The position numbers and the translations under genes were made by a program. DNA of 25,570 nucleotides from Sphingobium sp. (GTDB lineage: Bacteria > Pseudomonadota > Alphaproteobacteria > Sphingomonadales > Sphingomonadaceae). The stretch is from NCBI RefSeq assembly GCF_003248505.1, contig NZ_QFOA01000047.1:1-25570 (forward strand), in the 5' to 3' direction. The notes under the pieces are model-generated. The model made no database searches and had not been told where the DNA came from. It saw only the letters and a program-made list of their open reading frames with translations. Every line of letters starts with the position of its first letter. Positions within the stretch are counted from its first letter, which is position 1. Shown piece by piece: positions 1 through 8,578 of the stretch.

Positions 1-42
1 ATCGTCGGCACCGGTGAGTCGGGGGCGCATGGATTCTTCCAG

Positions 43-2166
43 CTATCCAGATGACATGTCATCACTCCTTTCAATCGCGCCACCACGGCGCACCGCGACG
101 ATCTCCATCGCCGCGATCCCGCCGCTGCCGAGCGCCGCCATGAACGCCTCTCGCGTGTCGAACGCCGAGCCCTGCCCCCACAGGCCGAGCCGACTCGTGT
201 AGCAGAGATTTGCCGGGTCGGTGGCGCCGGTCGCGCTGTTGTAGAGGACGCACGCGCGCGGCAGCAGGTTCTGGAGGCGGACACCGGCCAAACCCTGCTC
301 GGACCCTTTCTGGGTGCCGTATTGGGTGTCGGTGCCCGCGGCATTGGCGAGCTCATGGGCCTCGTCGAAGGCGATGACGCCATCAAAGTCTTCGCCAAGC
401 CAGGCGAGGATCTGCTGCAGGCGGGATTGGGCGTCGTCGCGCTGTGAGCGGAGAGTCGCAAAAGTCAGGAAAAGGATGCCGGTGTCCATCGTGATCGGGG
501 TGCCGAACGGGAAGGCATCAAGCGGCTGGATGTCGATCGCGAGCCCGCCAAGTGCGGACCAGTCACGGCGCGCATCTTCGATCAGGGCGCTGCTCTTCGA
601 AATCCACACCGCCCGGCGCTGGCCGCGGCACCAGCGATCGAGAATGCAGGCCGCGATCTGCTGGCCCTTGCCGACACCCGTGCCGTCGCCGACCATGAAT
701 CCCATCCGGTAGCTGCGGCCGTCGGTATCAGGCGTGAGCAGCGTGCCCGCGGGGTTAGGCAGGTGACGCCCCGGCAAGTCGCGGGCGAAGGCTTGGCCAG
801 CGTAGATTACGGTCTCAAGCTGGGCGTCCGACAAGGCGGACACGGCTCGCCGGGGCAACATCGGCCGATAGGTCGGCGCCGGCGGCAGGATGGACGACAT
901 CGCCACTGACTCGACGAGTTGATCGGGATGGGGATTCGGCGCGGCGAAGGCGAGACGAGACAGCCTCCAGGGCGCGTAGATGCCGATCTGGTCGCCGCTC
1001 GCTGGGGGCGTCGCCAGGATGTCATAAGCGAGAAGCTCGGGGTCACCCGCGATTGTCGGGACAAGCGGCGGCGCGATCGTCTTCATCGGTTCGACCCGCG
1101 AAAACAGGCCGCCCTTGCGCGGAGGCGCAGAAGGCACCGGCGCGACAGGGAGCGGAAGCATGGCGGGTGTCGGAGGCGTCGGATCCCCGTCATCGAGCCG
1201 GGGCGGAACCTGCAGGACGAGTGGCAGCGCCTCAGCCAGATCGGCGGCGACATGGCACGCGGTTTCGCCAGTCCAGCTCTTGTCGAACACCAGCAACCGG
1301 ATCGAGATCGCGGTCCCGTGTTTGGCATAAGGCTGGCCGTGGATCGTGATCTCGAAGCGCGGGCGTACGACGGCGCTGACCGCCGCATAGCCCTTGGCCC
1401 CGGCGCCATCGCGGGCAAAAGCGGGCGACATCAGCGCGACACATCGCCCGCGGTGACCAAGACGCTGGAGCGCGGACCGCAGATGACGCGCGCCAGCGTG
1501 GCGATCGCGGCCGCGTGCCTCGCTGCGCGAGAAAGGCGGATTGATCAGCGCGACCGTCGGCCTGTCCGCAGGGTCGAGCAGGTCGTGGATGAATTCGGCA
1601 TCGTAGCGGGTCACCGGCTGGCCGAAGAGCGATGAGAGGATATCAGCCCGGAGCGGATCGCGCTCGTTGAGCAGCAACCGAGCACCTATCTGGCGGGCAT
1701 GAACCGCGAGCATCCCCGTCCCCGCCGAGGGTTCGAGCACGACGTCGGCCTGCGTGATCCGAGCCGCACAAGCCACGAGCCAGGACAGCTGGAGCGGGCT
1801 GGAGAATTGCTGAAGATCGACCTGGCGCTCACTGCGATAGCTCTGCGTCGGCAGGCGCCGCGACAGATGGTCGCGAGCCGCCATCGCCGCGGCGGGATCA
1901 TCATGGTCGATAAGGCCGGCGACCGGGTCGAGCGCGAGTATGGTCTGGGCGGCTTCGAGCGCTTCATAGGCATCGCGCATCGACCAGTCGCCCGCAGCGT
2001 CGGACCCGCCGACATGCGCGCGCATCAGCGATCTGAGACACTGGCGCGAAACGCTCGCCCCGGTGGAGAGCTGGTCGGCGAGGATCCTGGCGATATGGAA
2101 GAGCTGGCCCGCCTTGGCGCATGGGTCAGTAGCCGCGGCGCAGGCGGCGAGAAGCGGATAGGTCAT
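43..2166 (-). pseudogene. Strawberry-notch-type DNA methyltransferase/helicase, C-terminal half missing
   Basis: The 707-residue product starts at ATG 2166, preceded by AGGAG with an 8-nt spacer. Residues 145-151 (EPSAGTG) and 209-212 (NPPF) are the SAM-binding and catalytic motifs of an N6-adenine DNA methyltransferase. Residues 493-501 (GDGTGVGKG) are a Walker A-type loop and 601-604 are DEAH, followed by SATGATDPANLCYTSRLGLWG-like sequence characteristic of bacterial strawberry-notch superfamily 2 ATPases. Such proteins are usually about twice this length, with a second helicase domain. Here the family-like sequence runs to about residue 691 (AMEIVA, base 94), then 16 unrelated residues lead to TAG at 43-45. 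I infer truncation by a rearrangement or frameshift; a deliberately short form is possible. It lies downstream of the ParB-like and Toprim genes on the same strand, a common backbone set of sphingomonad plasmids and ICEs. Confidence 0.75.
50..63. repeat. 14-bp perfect palindrome at the broken end of the methyltransferase/helicase gene
   Basis: GATGACATGTCATC reads the same on both strands. It lies inside the stretch (1-93) where the upstream gene stops resembling its family, so it could be a protein-binding site or part of a rearrangement junction. No function can be assigned from sequence alone. Confidence 0.5.
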
Positions 2167-2278
2167 AAAGGATACTCCTGCAGGCTGAGCGAGAGCCCAT
2201 GGCCCTCCCCGACGCCGCCACCCCCTTCCCTCCACCTTGCGAAGGGGTTCGGGCGCGGCGGGGCGCGATCGGTCGAAA

Positions 2279-2306
2279 CGGGGCCGCAGCAGGTGCCGCA
2301 GCCCCG
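2279..2306 (-). terminator. Possible GC hairpin between the ParB-like gene and the methyltransferase/helicase
   Basis: Six-base arms CGGGGC (2279-2284) and GCCCCG (2301-2306) flank a 16-nt loop and, on the minus strand, are followed by TTT. The hairpin sits 12 bases past the ParB-like stop codon within the 151-bp gap before the next gene. The short T run makes it a weak terminator candidate; it might only reduce read-through. Confidence 0.25.
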
Positions 2307-2317
2307 ATCCTCAGCGG

Positions 2318-4399
2318 TCAGGCGGCTTCCGGCAATTCGACGGGTTCCTCCCGGTCCTGCTCGACTTCCTCGCCCCGCTGTCCCGTTTCCGGCTCGGCGA
2401 CCGGCTCGGGCTGGGCCGGATCGGCGGAAGCATCAGCAGCCTCGAACAGGCTCGCGTCTCCGGGATCTTCCGCCGCGAACCGCATCGGACCCGGCAGCCA
2501 CGCGACCGCGCGCTCCTTGGCTTCGGCCTCGGCGATGATCTGCCCAGCGAACAGCTTCTCCGCCGACGCCGCGAGATCGAACTTGCGCGAGGCGGCGTAG
2601 CGGGACTTCAGCTCGGAGCCGCCAATGGCGTCGAACAGCCCCAGGATCGCCGGTTTGGTAATGCGATCGAAGAAGTTGCGCGCGGTCGGCCGCCACCAGG
2701 CCTTCACGTCGATCCGAAGCTTCGCGCCGAGATGGTTGAGGAAGCCGCTGCCGGTCATGCCATCGGGAACCGCGTGCAGGGTGCGGGCGACCGCCCAGCC
2801 CAGCCATGCGGCGCGAGCGGCATCGTCGAGTGCGCAGAAGGCATCGTAGCGTTCCTCGATATCCTTGTGATCGAGCCAGCTGCGATCGAGCGCCTCGTCC
2901 AGCTTCGCCAAGGCCTGGGCGGCGGGCGTCTCGCTTTTGAAGCCGGACACCCGCGGCGAGGGCGCCTTGGCCCGCAGTTCGCTCGGCATCCCGCTCCAGC
3001 CCATGTGGCACGCATCGTCGACCATGATGAAGGTGCCAAGGTCGAGGGCGAAATGCGGGTCGCTGGCGACGTGCAGCGCAAGCAACTCGGTCTTCATCAT
3101 CGCCAGCTCGTCCTTGAGCTTCTGGCTGTAGGTCTCGCCCTGGGGTGCGTCGGCGGTCTCTTGATCGAGGTCCGCTGCATCCGGGTCCGGGTCCTCGTCG
3201 CCATCAACGTCCTCGCCTTCGTCGACTTCGTCGGGGTCTTCCGAAGCAGCGACGAAAAGCTGCTCGTAGAGCCGAGGCTCGCCGTCCTGTCCGATCATGA
3301 GATAGGCGATCGCCGAGCACTTCTGATCGTCCGAGAGCATCACGCCGGTATCGAGGATAGCGCCGATCTCTTCCTCGAGCGTCTCGATCCGAGCTTCCTG
3401 TTCCTCGGTATAACCATCGGCCTCTTCGGCGACCCGTTCGATCTCGGCGAGTTCGGCCTCGATCTCCACCTGGCGCGCTTCTGCCTCGGGCGCGAGCGGC
3501 ACTGGTTCGCCGTCGAGACGGGCGAGCCGGAAGGTCTCCGAATAAGGAATGCTGGTCGCCGACACGGTGCGAACTTCCGCGAAACCCTCGCGCTCGCGAA
3601 GCGCCGCGGCCGATCTGGCAAGGACCTCATCGACGAGCTTGTCCACGATATCGCCGTCCCGCCAGAGTTCGGTGGACGCATCGGTATATAGGTCGGCATC
3701 GATGCCGCCGCCGGCGGCAAGATAGGCGTCGCGGCCAATCAGCATCGCCTTGGGATCGCCGCCCTTGTAGGAGCCGCTTTCGACCGCCCGACGGATCTCG
3801 TTGGCATTATGCCGGTAATAGCCCTGCGACATCTGGGCGAACACCTTGGCCTGGCGATCGGTGTCGCTGGTGTGGGCGTAGGCGGTGGCAACGTCGATCG
3901 TGATCTCGCCGGTCCGCAGCGCATCGAAGACCGGTTCGGCGAGATCGGCGAGACGCAAACGCCCGAGGACGAAGCGTTCGGTCTTGCCGAACCGCTTGGC
4001 GACATCCGCCGGGGTCTTCTTCTCACGCTCGATGATCGCCTGGAAGCCGCGGCATTCGTCGGCGGGGTTCATCGCGAGATTGAAGTAATTCTCGGCCATG
4101 CTCATCTCGATCGCATCGCGGGCGTTCTTCACCGGCAGGACCGGCACCATGAAATCCTCGCCGAAAACGCCCTTGGCGATCAGATTGTGGATCCGCTCGA
4201 GACGGCGTCCGCCGCCGAAGATGCTGAAATGCCCCTTCTTGCGGGGCACTGCGACGCCGATCAGGTTCTGAAGGACGATGCCGCTCTCGCCGATATTGGC
4301 TTCGAGCTCGGCGTCGGCATCCGCGTCGCTTTGGGTGCGGACATTGTGCGGCGACTTGGAGCAGTCGAGCGCACGGACGTAAATGATGTTCGGGTTCAT
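2318..4399 (-). CDS. ParB/RepB/Spo0J-like nuclease-domain protein, extended form
   Basis: ATG 4399 is chosen because GGAG lies 8 nt upstream; a GTG at 4408 is in frame but too close to that site. The 693-residue protein has an N-terminal ParB-like domain (roughly residues 5-115) with the conserved GGGRRLERI segment and the MAENYFNLAMNPADE segment. A helix-turn-helix region follows (roughly 120-170, KTPADVAKRFGKTERFVLGRLRL). The long C-terminal part contains a glutamate-rich coiled region and an aspartate/glutamate-rich linker near residue 400. Chromosomal ParB is about 300 residues; these long versions are typical of alphaproteobacterial plasmids and ICEs and usually lack an adjacent ParA, as here. 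The role is probably DNA binding in element maintenance or gene control, not classical partition. It lies 33 bp downstream of the Toprim gene, so co-transcription is likely. Confidence 0.8.
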   Translation of the reverse strand: MNPNIIYVRALDCSKSPHNVRTQSDADADAELEANIGESGIVLQNLIGVAVPRKKGHFSIFGGGRRLERIHNLIAKGVFGEDFMVPVLPVKNARDAIEMSMAENYFNLAMNPADECRGFQAIIEREKKTPADVAKRFGKTERFVLGRLRLADLAEPVFDALRTGEITIDVATAYAHTSDTDRQAKVFAQMSQGYYRHNANEIRRAVESGSYKGGDPKAMLIGRDAYLAAGGGIDADLYTDASTELWRDGDIVDKLVDEVLARSAAALREREGFAEVRTVSATSIPYSETFRLARLDGEPVPLAPEAEARQVEIEAELAEIERVAEEADGYTEEQEARIETLEEEIGAILDTGVMLSDDQKCSAIAYLMIGQDGEPRLYEQLFVAASEDPDEVDEGEDVDGDEDPDPDAADLDQETADAPQGETYSQKLKDELAMMKTELLALHVASDPHFALDLGTFIMVDDACHMGWSGMPSELRAKAPSPRVSGFKSETPAAQALAKLDEALDRSWLDHKDIEERYDAFCALDDAARAAWLGWAVARTLHAVPDGMTGSGFLNHLGAKLRIDVKAWWRPTARNFFDRITKPAILGLFDAIGGSELKSRYAASRKFDLAASAEKLFAGQIIAEAEAKERAVAWLPGPMRFAAEDPGDASLFEAADASADPAQPEPVAEPETGQRGEEVEQDREEPVELPEAA

Positions 4400-4432
4400 C
4401 GGGTTCACTCCATCGGCGGAGCCGCCTGACCA

Positions 4433-5344
4433 TCAGGCCGCTAACCGCACCCGATCCCCCACCCCCTTCCCCTCCATCAGGAGGACGCGGTTCCAATCGT
4501 TCAGCCCATGCCAGGGCCATAAGGTATCGATCGTGCGACCGGCACGCGCATAGGCAATCCTGGCCTGCTGCTCGGCAAGGCGGCCCGCCGGATCGTTGTC
4601 GGGCAGAAGGATGAGCCGCTGCACGAAGTCGGGAATGGCGATGCGTGCTAGACGCTCGGCGCCGAGCGTCGCCCAGACCGGGATGCCGAGCAGGAGAGCA
4701 GCGGACTCCGCCGTCTCGACACCCTCGGCGATCCCGAGGCAGTTGCCGACCGGGTGGAGCCGGACTGAGCCGGAGAGCGGCCGACCCAGCGCGAGCTTCG
4801 GTTTCGATAAATCGGACGCCAGCATGGGCCGTTGAGGATCGAGGAACATCCGCTGGACGGCGACCACCAGGGATCGCTCCTGAATGGCAGCAACAAGCGC
4901 CGGGCGGAAGCGAACGGCCCGCTCTCGGCCCAGAGGTGCGCGAGGGTGGAAACGCAAGGCGGGCGACAGGTTGAGGATTCCACGGCTGGCGAGATAGGCA
5001 GCCGCCGGCGTACCCTCTATGGGTCGAGCCTCATTCCAAAGAGCGCGCGCCCGCTCGGCCATGACCATGTCGCGATCGGACGCCGCAGTCGAACTGGCCG
5101 CAGCGCCGACCGGCACGTCGAAATTCAGCCGTCGGATAGCGCGCAGGATCTCCACGCCGGTGCATCCGGCGAAGCATTTGAACAGCAGGCTGCGGTCTCC
5201 GACACGCACCGAGAGACTGGGCGTGCGATCGGCATGCGCTGGACAGCGACACATCCCGCCATTTGGCCGCCAGATGCCGCCGAGACGCGTGACCAGGTCG
5301 GAAGCGGCCACCTCGAGTTCGAGGTTCTGTGCGAATGCAGACAT
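4433..5344 (-). CDS. Plasmid-type primase-like protein with CHC2 zinc finger and Toprim domain
   Basis: The 303-residue protein begins with a CHC2-type zinc-binding module: Cys34, His37, Cys57 and Cys61 in CPAHADRTPSLSV and CFAGC. A linker domain follows, then a Toprim fold with the acidic motif GIAEGVETAESAALL (about residues 205-220) and the DxD motif LLPDNDPAG (about 246-254). The fold makes or handles RNA primers or nicked DNA, so a role in element replication or in priming transferred strands is likely. It has no helicase domain. ATG 5344 has only a weak upstream ribosome site (GGTGG about 10 nt away). It heads the minus-strand run Toprim, ParB-like, methyltransferase/helicase that recurs on sphingomonad mobile elements. 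Confidence 0.8.
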   Translation of the reverse strand: MSAFAQNLELEVAASDLVTRLGGIWRPNGGMCRCPAHADRTPSLSVRVGDRSLLFKCFAGCTGVEILRAIRRLNFDVPVGAAASSTAASDRDMVMAERARALWNEARPIEGTPAAAYLASRGILNLSPALRFHPRAPLGRERAVRFRPALVAAIQERSLVVAVQRMFLDPQRPMLASDLSKPKLALGRPLSGSVRLHPVGNCLGIAEGVETAESAALLLGIPVWATLGAERLARIAIPDFVQRLILLPDNDPAGRLAEQQARIAYARAGRTIDTLWPWHGLNDWNRVLLMEGKGVGDRVRLAA

Positions 5345-5507
5345 GTGATCGGTCCACCCTGCTGAAGAGAATATCCGACCGACTTACCCCCCTCCCTTCT
5401 TCGTCATGACGATTGACTGCGGCGCGGTGCGGCGCGCCGAGGTGCCGCCTTGGGTTGTCTTTGGATCGGCGCGCGGGCCACGGCCCAGCGGGGGAAGAGG
5501 ACAAAGC

Positions 5508-5705
5508 TTACTGGAGGGTCGTGCCGGAACTCAGTGTGAGTGCGACGGCGTTGCGAATGATAAACCAGTCCGAAAACTGCTCCAGGTCTCCGGCGGCCAT
5601 GGACTCGTCGATCCTGGCCTGAAGGAAGGCGCCCACCGCATCGCCATGCTGCGCGATCAACTCGCGGGCGATCATGAAGGCCCTGGCATCCTCGTCCCGA
5701 TCCAC
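5508..5705 (-). CDS. Small protein of unknown function
   Basis: This 65-codon frame would start at GTG 5705 without a clear ribosome site, so the start is uncertain. The product is acidic and mostly helical in appearance (ELIAQHGDAVGAFLQARIDESMAAGDLEQFSDW), with the pattern of small helical domain-of-unknown-function proteins common in sphingomonads. It lies upstream of the Toprim gene on the same strand and could lead that operon. I do not recognise a function. Confidence 0.45.
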   Translation of the reverse strand: MDRDEDARAFMIARELIAQHGDAVGAFLQARIDESMAAGDLEQFSDWFIIRNAVALTLSSGTTLQ

Positions 5706-5923
5706 GGCGAGGAGAATAGTATTGCCTGGCCATTGGCGCCATGTCCCAGACCAGAAATCAATCCGGAACCGGTACTAGTCGATTGGGCCCTCTTACCGGC
5801 GATGCGTGCAGCAGGCCTCGACTGGACTGTCTGCGAGAACCGAACAATGCCAAGGGAAATCGAAGCGGTGACCTCGGAAGCTGATGTCCCCAGCGTGCAC
5901 ATTGCCCGAAAGGAAACAGGCGG

Positions 5924-6742
5924 ATGAATGATGGCCTCCCCATGCGCTGGGGTTTCATTTTCCACTCGGTTCGCAACTACATGTCCGACTTGGCCGAGCA
6001 GTGGCACAGCGACGACATCTATCTCTGGAAGAACGAGCCGGGCCACGTCTCGATCGAATTCACGTTCGCGTCGCCGCATTTCAACCGTGCCCGCGACATG
6101 TACGATCTCACCGATCGGGCAACCGCACTGAAGGCGGTCCTCGACGGCGCGATGATGCTTGGGGTCGGTCCCCGGGTAAGCGCCTACGAACCCTTTGCGC
6201 TCGGCGAGATCATCAATCTGAGGGATCATGTCAGACGGGACGGGCCAGGTCTCGGAAATGTGCTGGTCGAGCCATTCGATCCGCTATCGACCTTCCCGGT
6301 CGGCACCAAGATCATAACGCATGACCGCTACAACCCCGAAAATATGATCTTGCAGGCGCGGCAGGATCCGATCGCCCTGGGCGTGCTCAAGCATCTCGGC
6401 TTCAATGGTCCCGATTATCGCACCCTCTATGCCCTGTTGGACTGGATGGAATCCGAGGGCTGGAACGAGAAACGGGTTGCCGCTGTCACCGGTCAGGATG
6501 CTGAGGTGGTCAAGGCGTTCACGGGCACCGCGAACAACGCGACTATTCTCGGCCCGCTGGCGCGCCATGGCGAGAAACGCTGGCAGGTCCCAAAATCGAT
6601 CATGACGCTCGAAGACGCGCAAGCGCTGATTCTCCCCGCGACGAAGGCGTTTCTCAGATCGCGGGCTGAAACGTTCGATGCGACGGGCGCGTGGCCCGTT
6701 TACGTCAGGCCCTCGAAGAAGGCACGCGCTGCAAAGGAGTGA
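5924..6742 (+). CDS. Conserved-looking protein of unknown function
   Basis: The 272-residue frame starts at ATG 5924, with a purine-rich AGGCGG directly upstream. The product is soluble, with no signal peptide or membrane segment. The N-terminal half (MRWGFIFHSVRNYMSDLAEQWHSDDIYLWKNEPGHVSIEFTFA-like, described here in part) is rich in aromatics. The C-terminal third carries a basic tail (RPSKKARAAKE) that could bind nucleic acid. I do not recognise the family. It lies alone, diverging from the backbone genes to its left, with a 363-bp gene-free stretch to its right, so it may mark the left border of the accessory block. Confidence 0.6.
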   Translation: MNDGLPMRWGFIFHSVRNYMSDLAEQWHSDDIYLWKNEPGHVSIEFTFASPHFNRARDMYDLTDRATALKAVLDGAMMLGVGPRVSAYEPFALGEIINLRDHVRRDGPGLGNVLVEPFDPLSTFPVGTKIITHDRYNPENMILQARQDPIALGVLKHLGFNGPDYRTLYALLDWMESEGWNEKRVAAVTGQDAEVVKAFTGTANNATILGPLARHGEKRWQVPKSIMTLEDAQALILPATKAFLRSRAETFDATGAWPVYVRPSKKARAAKE

Positions 6743-7105
6743 TGAGAACTCAAAGATCTTCGCCAAGGCTCGGCATGTCATCGAGGGAGGCCAGCGCAGC
6801 CATCGTTCATCCGATAGGATGCGGTTGGCCCCGGAAGCGCTGTCGACAATTCCCGACGCGAGCGATCATCGTAGCGGGGCCCGTTACCGAGTGGTTGTCG
6901 TTGCGACGCGATGCTTGCTCGTCTCAGTGTGACCTTAGATCGGGTCAAGTAGCAGGCACGTTGGCCTGCATTCTTCAGCAGAAGATGCTTTCGAGAGAAT
7001 TCATCCAAAATGAACATATATCAGGCGCCACTGTTTGGGCGCAAGATATTACAATAACTGACGCTGATTAAGCGGATTCTTGTCGCTCCAGTACGGAGTA
7101 GACAG
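6743..7105. other. Gene-free stretch upstream of luxR
   Basis: No convincing coding sequence is seen in these 363 bases. The right part becomes AT-richer (around 7000-7075) and should hold the luxR promoter; an 18-bp dyad at 7025-7042 is the clearest candidate site. GGAG at about 7096 serves as the luxR ribosome site. Confidence 0.5.
7025..7042. promoter_or_regulatory. 18-bp dyad upstream of luxR
   Basis: GCGCC (7025-7029) and GGCGC (7038-7042) form 5-bp inverted arms around an 8-base centre. The total length of 18 bp matches the size of LuxR/TraR-family boxes, but the sequence does not match the CTG-N10-CAG lux-box pattern. A binding site for LuxR or another regulator is possible but unproven. 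Confidence 0.25.
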
Positions 7106-7864
7106 ATGGCAGACCAATTCGATTTCAATGGGATGATTAGCGGCTTCCTCCTCGCCAAAGACGAGGCTGATCTACATAATCATCTAGACCGCTGCGCGCA
7201 CGAGCTCGGCTTTAGGAAATTTGCCATGGGTCACCATGTTGACCTGAGCGGCCCTCCACAAGATGCCATTCGCGTCACCAACTATGATCCCGCGTGGATC
7301 GAGCGATCGCTCGGTGATGGCTATTTTGTCTATGACCCTGTGCATCAAGCGAGCACGAAGACTGCGATGGGTTTTTTGTGGTCGGACATTCCTGATATGA
7401 TCCGATTGACCAAGGCCCAGAAGGCGGTTCTTGAAGCCGCGCGTCCTTATGGCCTGAGCGAAGGCTACACGATTCCGGTCCATGTCCCCGGCGAATATCG
7501 CGGCACCTGCTCGTTCGGTGCGGACTCGCTGGATGGTCTTCGGGCAAATGCGCTCCCCCTCGCAAACATGATCGGAACCTACGCGTTCGAGTGCGCGCGT
7601 CGAATCATGCGCTCGCGACGCGGCGGTTCCGACGGACCGCCGAATGTGCCCCAGCTGACTGACCGGCAGCGCGATTCCCTGGTGCTCGTCGCACGTGGCA
7701 AGGGCGACCCGGAGATCGGTACGCTCCTGGGTATCGCCGCGACGACCGCGCATGGGCATGTCGAGAATGTCCGCCGCGCCTATGGAAATGCCCAGCGTCC
7801 GTTGCTGGTGGCACGCGCCCTGTTCGACGGGCAGATCTCCTATTCGGAGGTGTTCGGACGCTGA
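7106..7864 (+). CDS. luxR: LuxR-family acyl-homoserine-lactone receptor and transcription factor
   Basis: The 252-residue protein has an N-terminal autoinducer-binding domain (about 15-165) and a C-terminal LuxR helix-turn-helix (about 184-245). Residues matching TraR Trp57, Asp70, Pro71, Trp85 and Gly113 are present as Trp64, Asp77, Pro78, Trp92 and Gly116. The residue matching TraR Tyr61 is Ser68, and the usual HTH glutamate (TraR Glu178) is Gln188, while Leu192 and Gly198 are kept. ATG 7106 has GGAG 7 nt upstream. It is followed after 77 bp by luxI on the same strand, so this is a cognate pair. It should bind the lactone and control transcription of luxI and possibly the neighbouring genes. 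The pocket substitution may change ligand preference. Confidence 0.9.
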   Translation: MADQFDFNGMISGFLLAKDEADLHNHLDRCAHELGFRKFAMGHHVDLSGPPQDAIRVTNYDPAWIERSLGDGYFVYDPVHQASTKTAMGFLWSDIPDMIRLTKAQKAVLEAARPYGLSEGYTIPVHVPGEYRGTCSFGADSLDGLRANALPLANMIGTYAFECARRIMRSRRGGSDGPPNVPQLTDRQRDSLVLVARGKGDPEIGTLLGIAATTAHGHVENVRRAYGNAQRPLLVARALFDGQISYSEVFGR

Positions 7865-7885
7865 CAACCCTCTGATCAGTCTGTG

Positions 7886-7896
7886 GCGACCGTCGC
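7886..7896. promoter_or_regulatory. Short palindrome between luxR and luxI
   Basis: GCGAC (7886-7890) and GTCGC (7892-7896) are perfect inverted arms around one base, located about 45 bp before the luxI start. It could be part of a luxI operator. It does not fit the classical lux box, and GC-rich DNA produces such short dyads by chance. Confidence 0.2.
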
Positions 7897-7941
7897 GTTT
7901 ATGAGCGAGCTGTCCTTCCGCTAAACAGCGGGAGAAGCTCA

Positions 7942-8568
7942 ATGATCCAGTATTTCCCGGGGCATCGCGGTCCCGGCGCGTCGGCGGCGCTCGACAATAT
8001 GCACCGTGATCGCAAGCGCGTCTTTGTCGACTTGCGGCGGTGGGAGGTGCCCGTGATCGACGGGCAGTTCGAAGTCGATCAGTTCGACAGCGAGCACGCC
8101 GTCTATCTGATCAGCGCCGGCGACGACGGGACGCACTATGGCTCGATCCGACTGCTGCCAACTGATCGGCCGCATATTCTCGGATCGCTCTTCCCGCACC
8201 TCTCCGACGGTCCAAGCCCGACCGGGCCTGACGTCTGGGAAATCACCCGCGGCTGTCTCTCACCCCGCCTTCGCGCTGCCGAGCGGCTTCGCGTTCGCAA
8301 TCGGCTCACAACGGCGACGGTGCAGTATGCCCTTCTCCATGGCATCTCGCGCTTTGTCTGCGTGGCGGATTCTGGATGGCTCTCCCAAATTCTGTCGCTT
8401 GGCTGGAACTGCGAGCCGCTGGGCGAGCCCCAGCTGATCGCCGGCGCTACCACCGGTGCGTTGCAGATCCACATTTCCGCCCGGACCATAGAGCAACTCC
8501 GCGAAGCCGGCAGCTATGCGCCCGTTCGTCTGCAGCTTGGCGGCGGCGCGACGCCGCTCGCGGCGTAA
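7942..8568 (+). CDS. luxI: LuxI-family acyl-homoserine-lactone synthase
   Basis: This 208-residue cytoplasmic enzyme makes an acyl-homoserine lactone from S-adenosylmethionine and an acyl carrier. Every hallmark residue of the family is visible: Arg24, Phe28 and Trp34 in the N-terminal block; Asp46 and Asp49 (DQFD); Arg70 in GSIRLLPT; Glu100 and Arg103 in WEITR. The acyl chain length cannot be read safely from the sequence. ATG 7942 follows GGGAG with a short spacer. It lies downstream of luxR, and the stop codon at 8566-8568 overlaps the AGGAGG ribosome site of the following PhyH gene, so the two are almost certainly one transcript and probably translationally linked. Confidence 0.93.
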   Translation: MIQYFPGHRGPGASAALDNMHRDRKRVFVDLRRWEVPVIDGQFEVDQFDSEHAVYLISAGDDGTHYGSIRLLPTDRPHILGSLFPHLSDGPSPTGPDVWEITRGCLSPRLRAAERLRVRNRLTTATVQYALLHGISRFVCVADSGWLSQILSLGWNCEPLGEPQLIAGATTGALQIHISARTIEQLREAGSYAPVRLQLGGGATPLAA

Positions 8569-8578
8569 GGAGGCGGCG

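Noticed and set aside
919..1635. Plus-strand frame of 238 codons within the methyltransferase/helicase gene
   Set aside because: Arginine-rich antisense frame with no recognisable motif; the other strand has methyltransferase and helicase motifs.
2237..3691. Long open frame on the plus strand opposite the ParB-like gene
   Set aside because: It has no ribosome site or domain, its composition is arginine/glycine-rich as expected for antisense frames in GC-rich DNA, and the minus-strand protein has clear ParB features.
5406..5927. Plus-strand frame of 173 codons before the unknown protein at 5924
   Set aside because: No domain and no convincing ribosome site; it overlaps the small minus-strand ORF and looks like chance coding.
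7905..7925. CTG...CAG pair just upstream of luxI as a lux box
   Set aside because: The half-sites are 13 bases apart instead of the 10 of the classical lux box, and the second overlaps the region next to the ribosome site.
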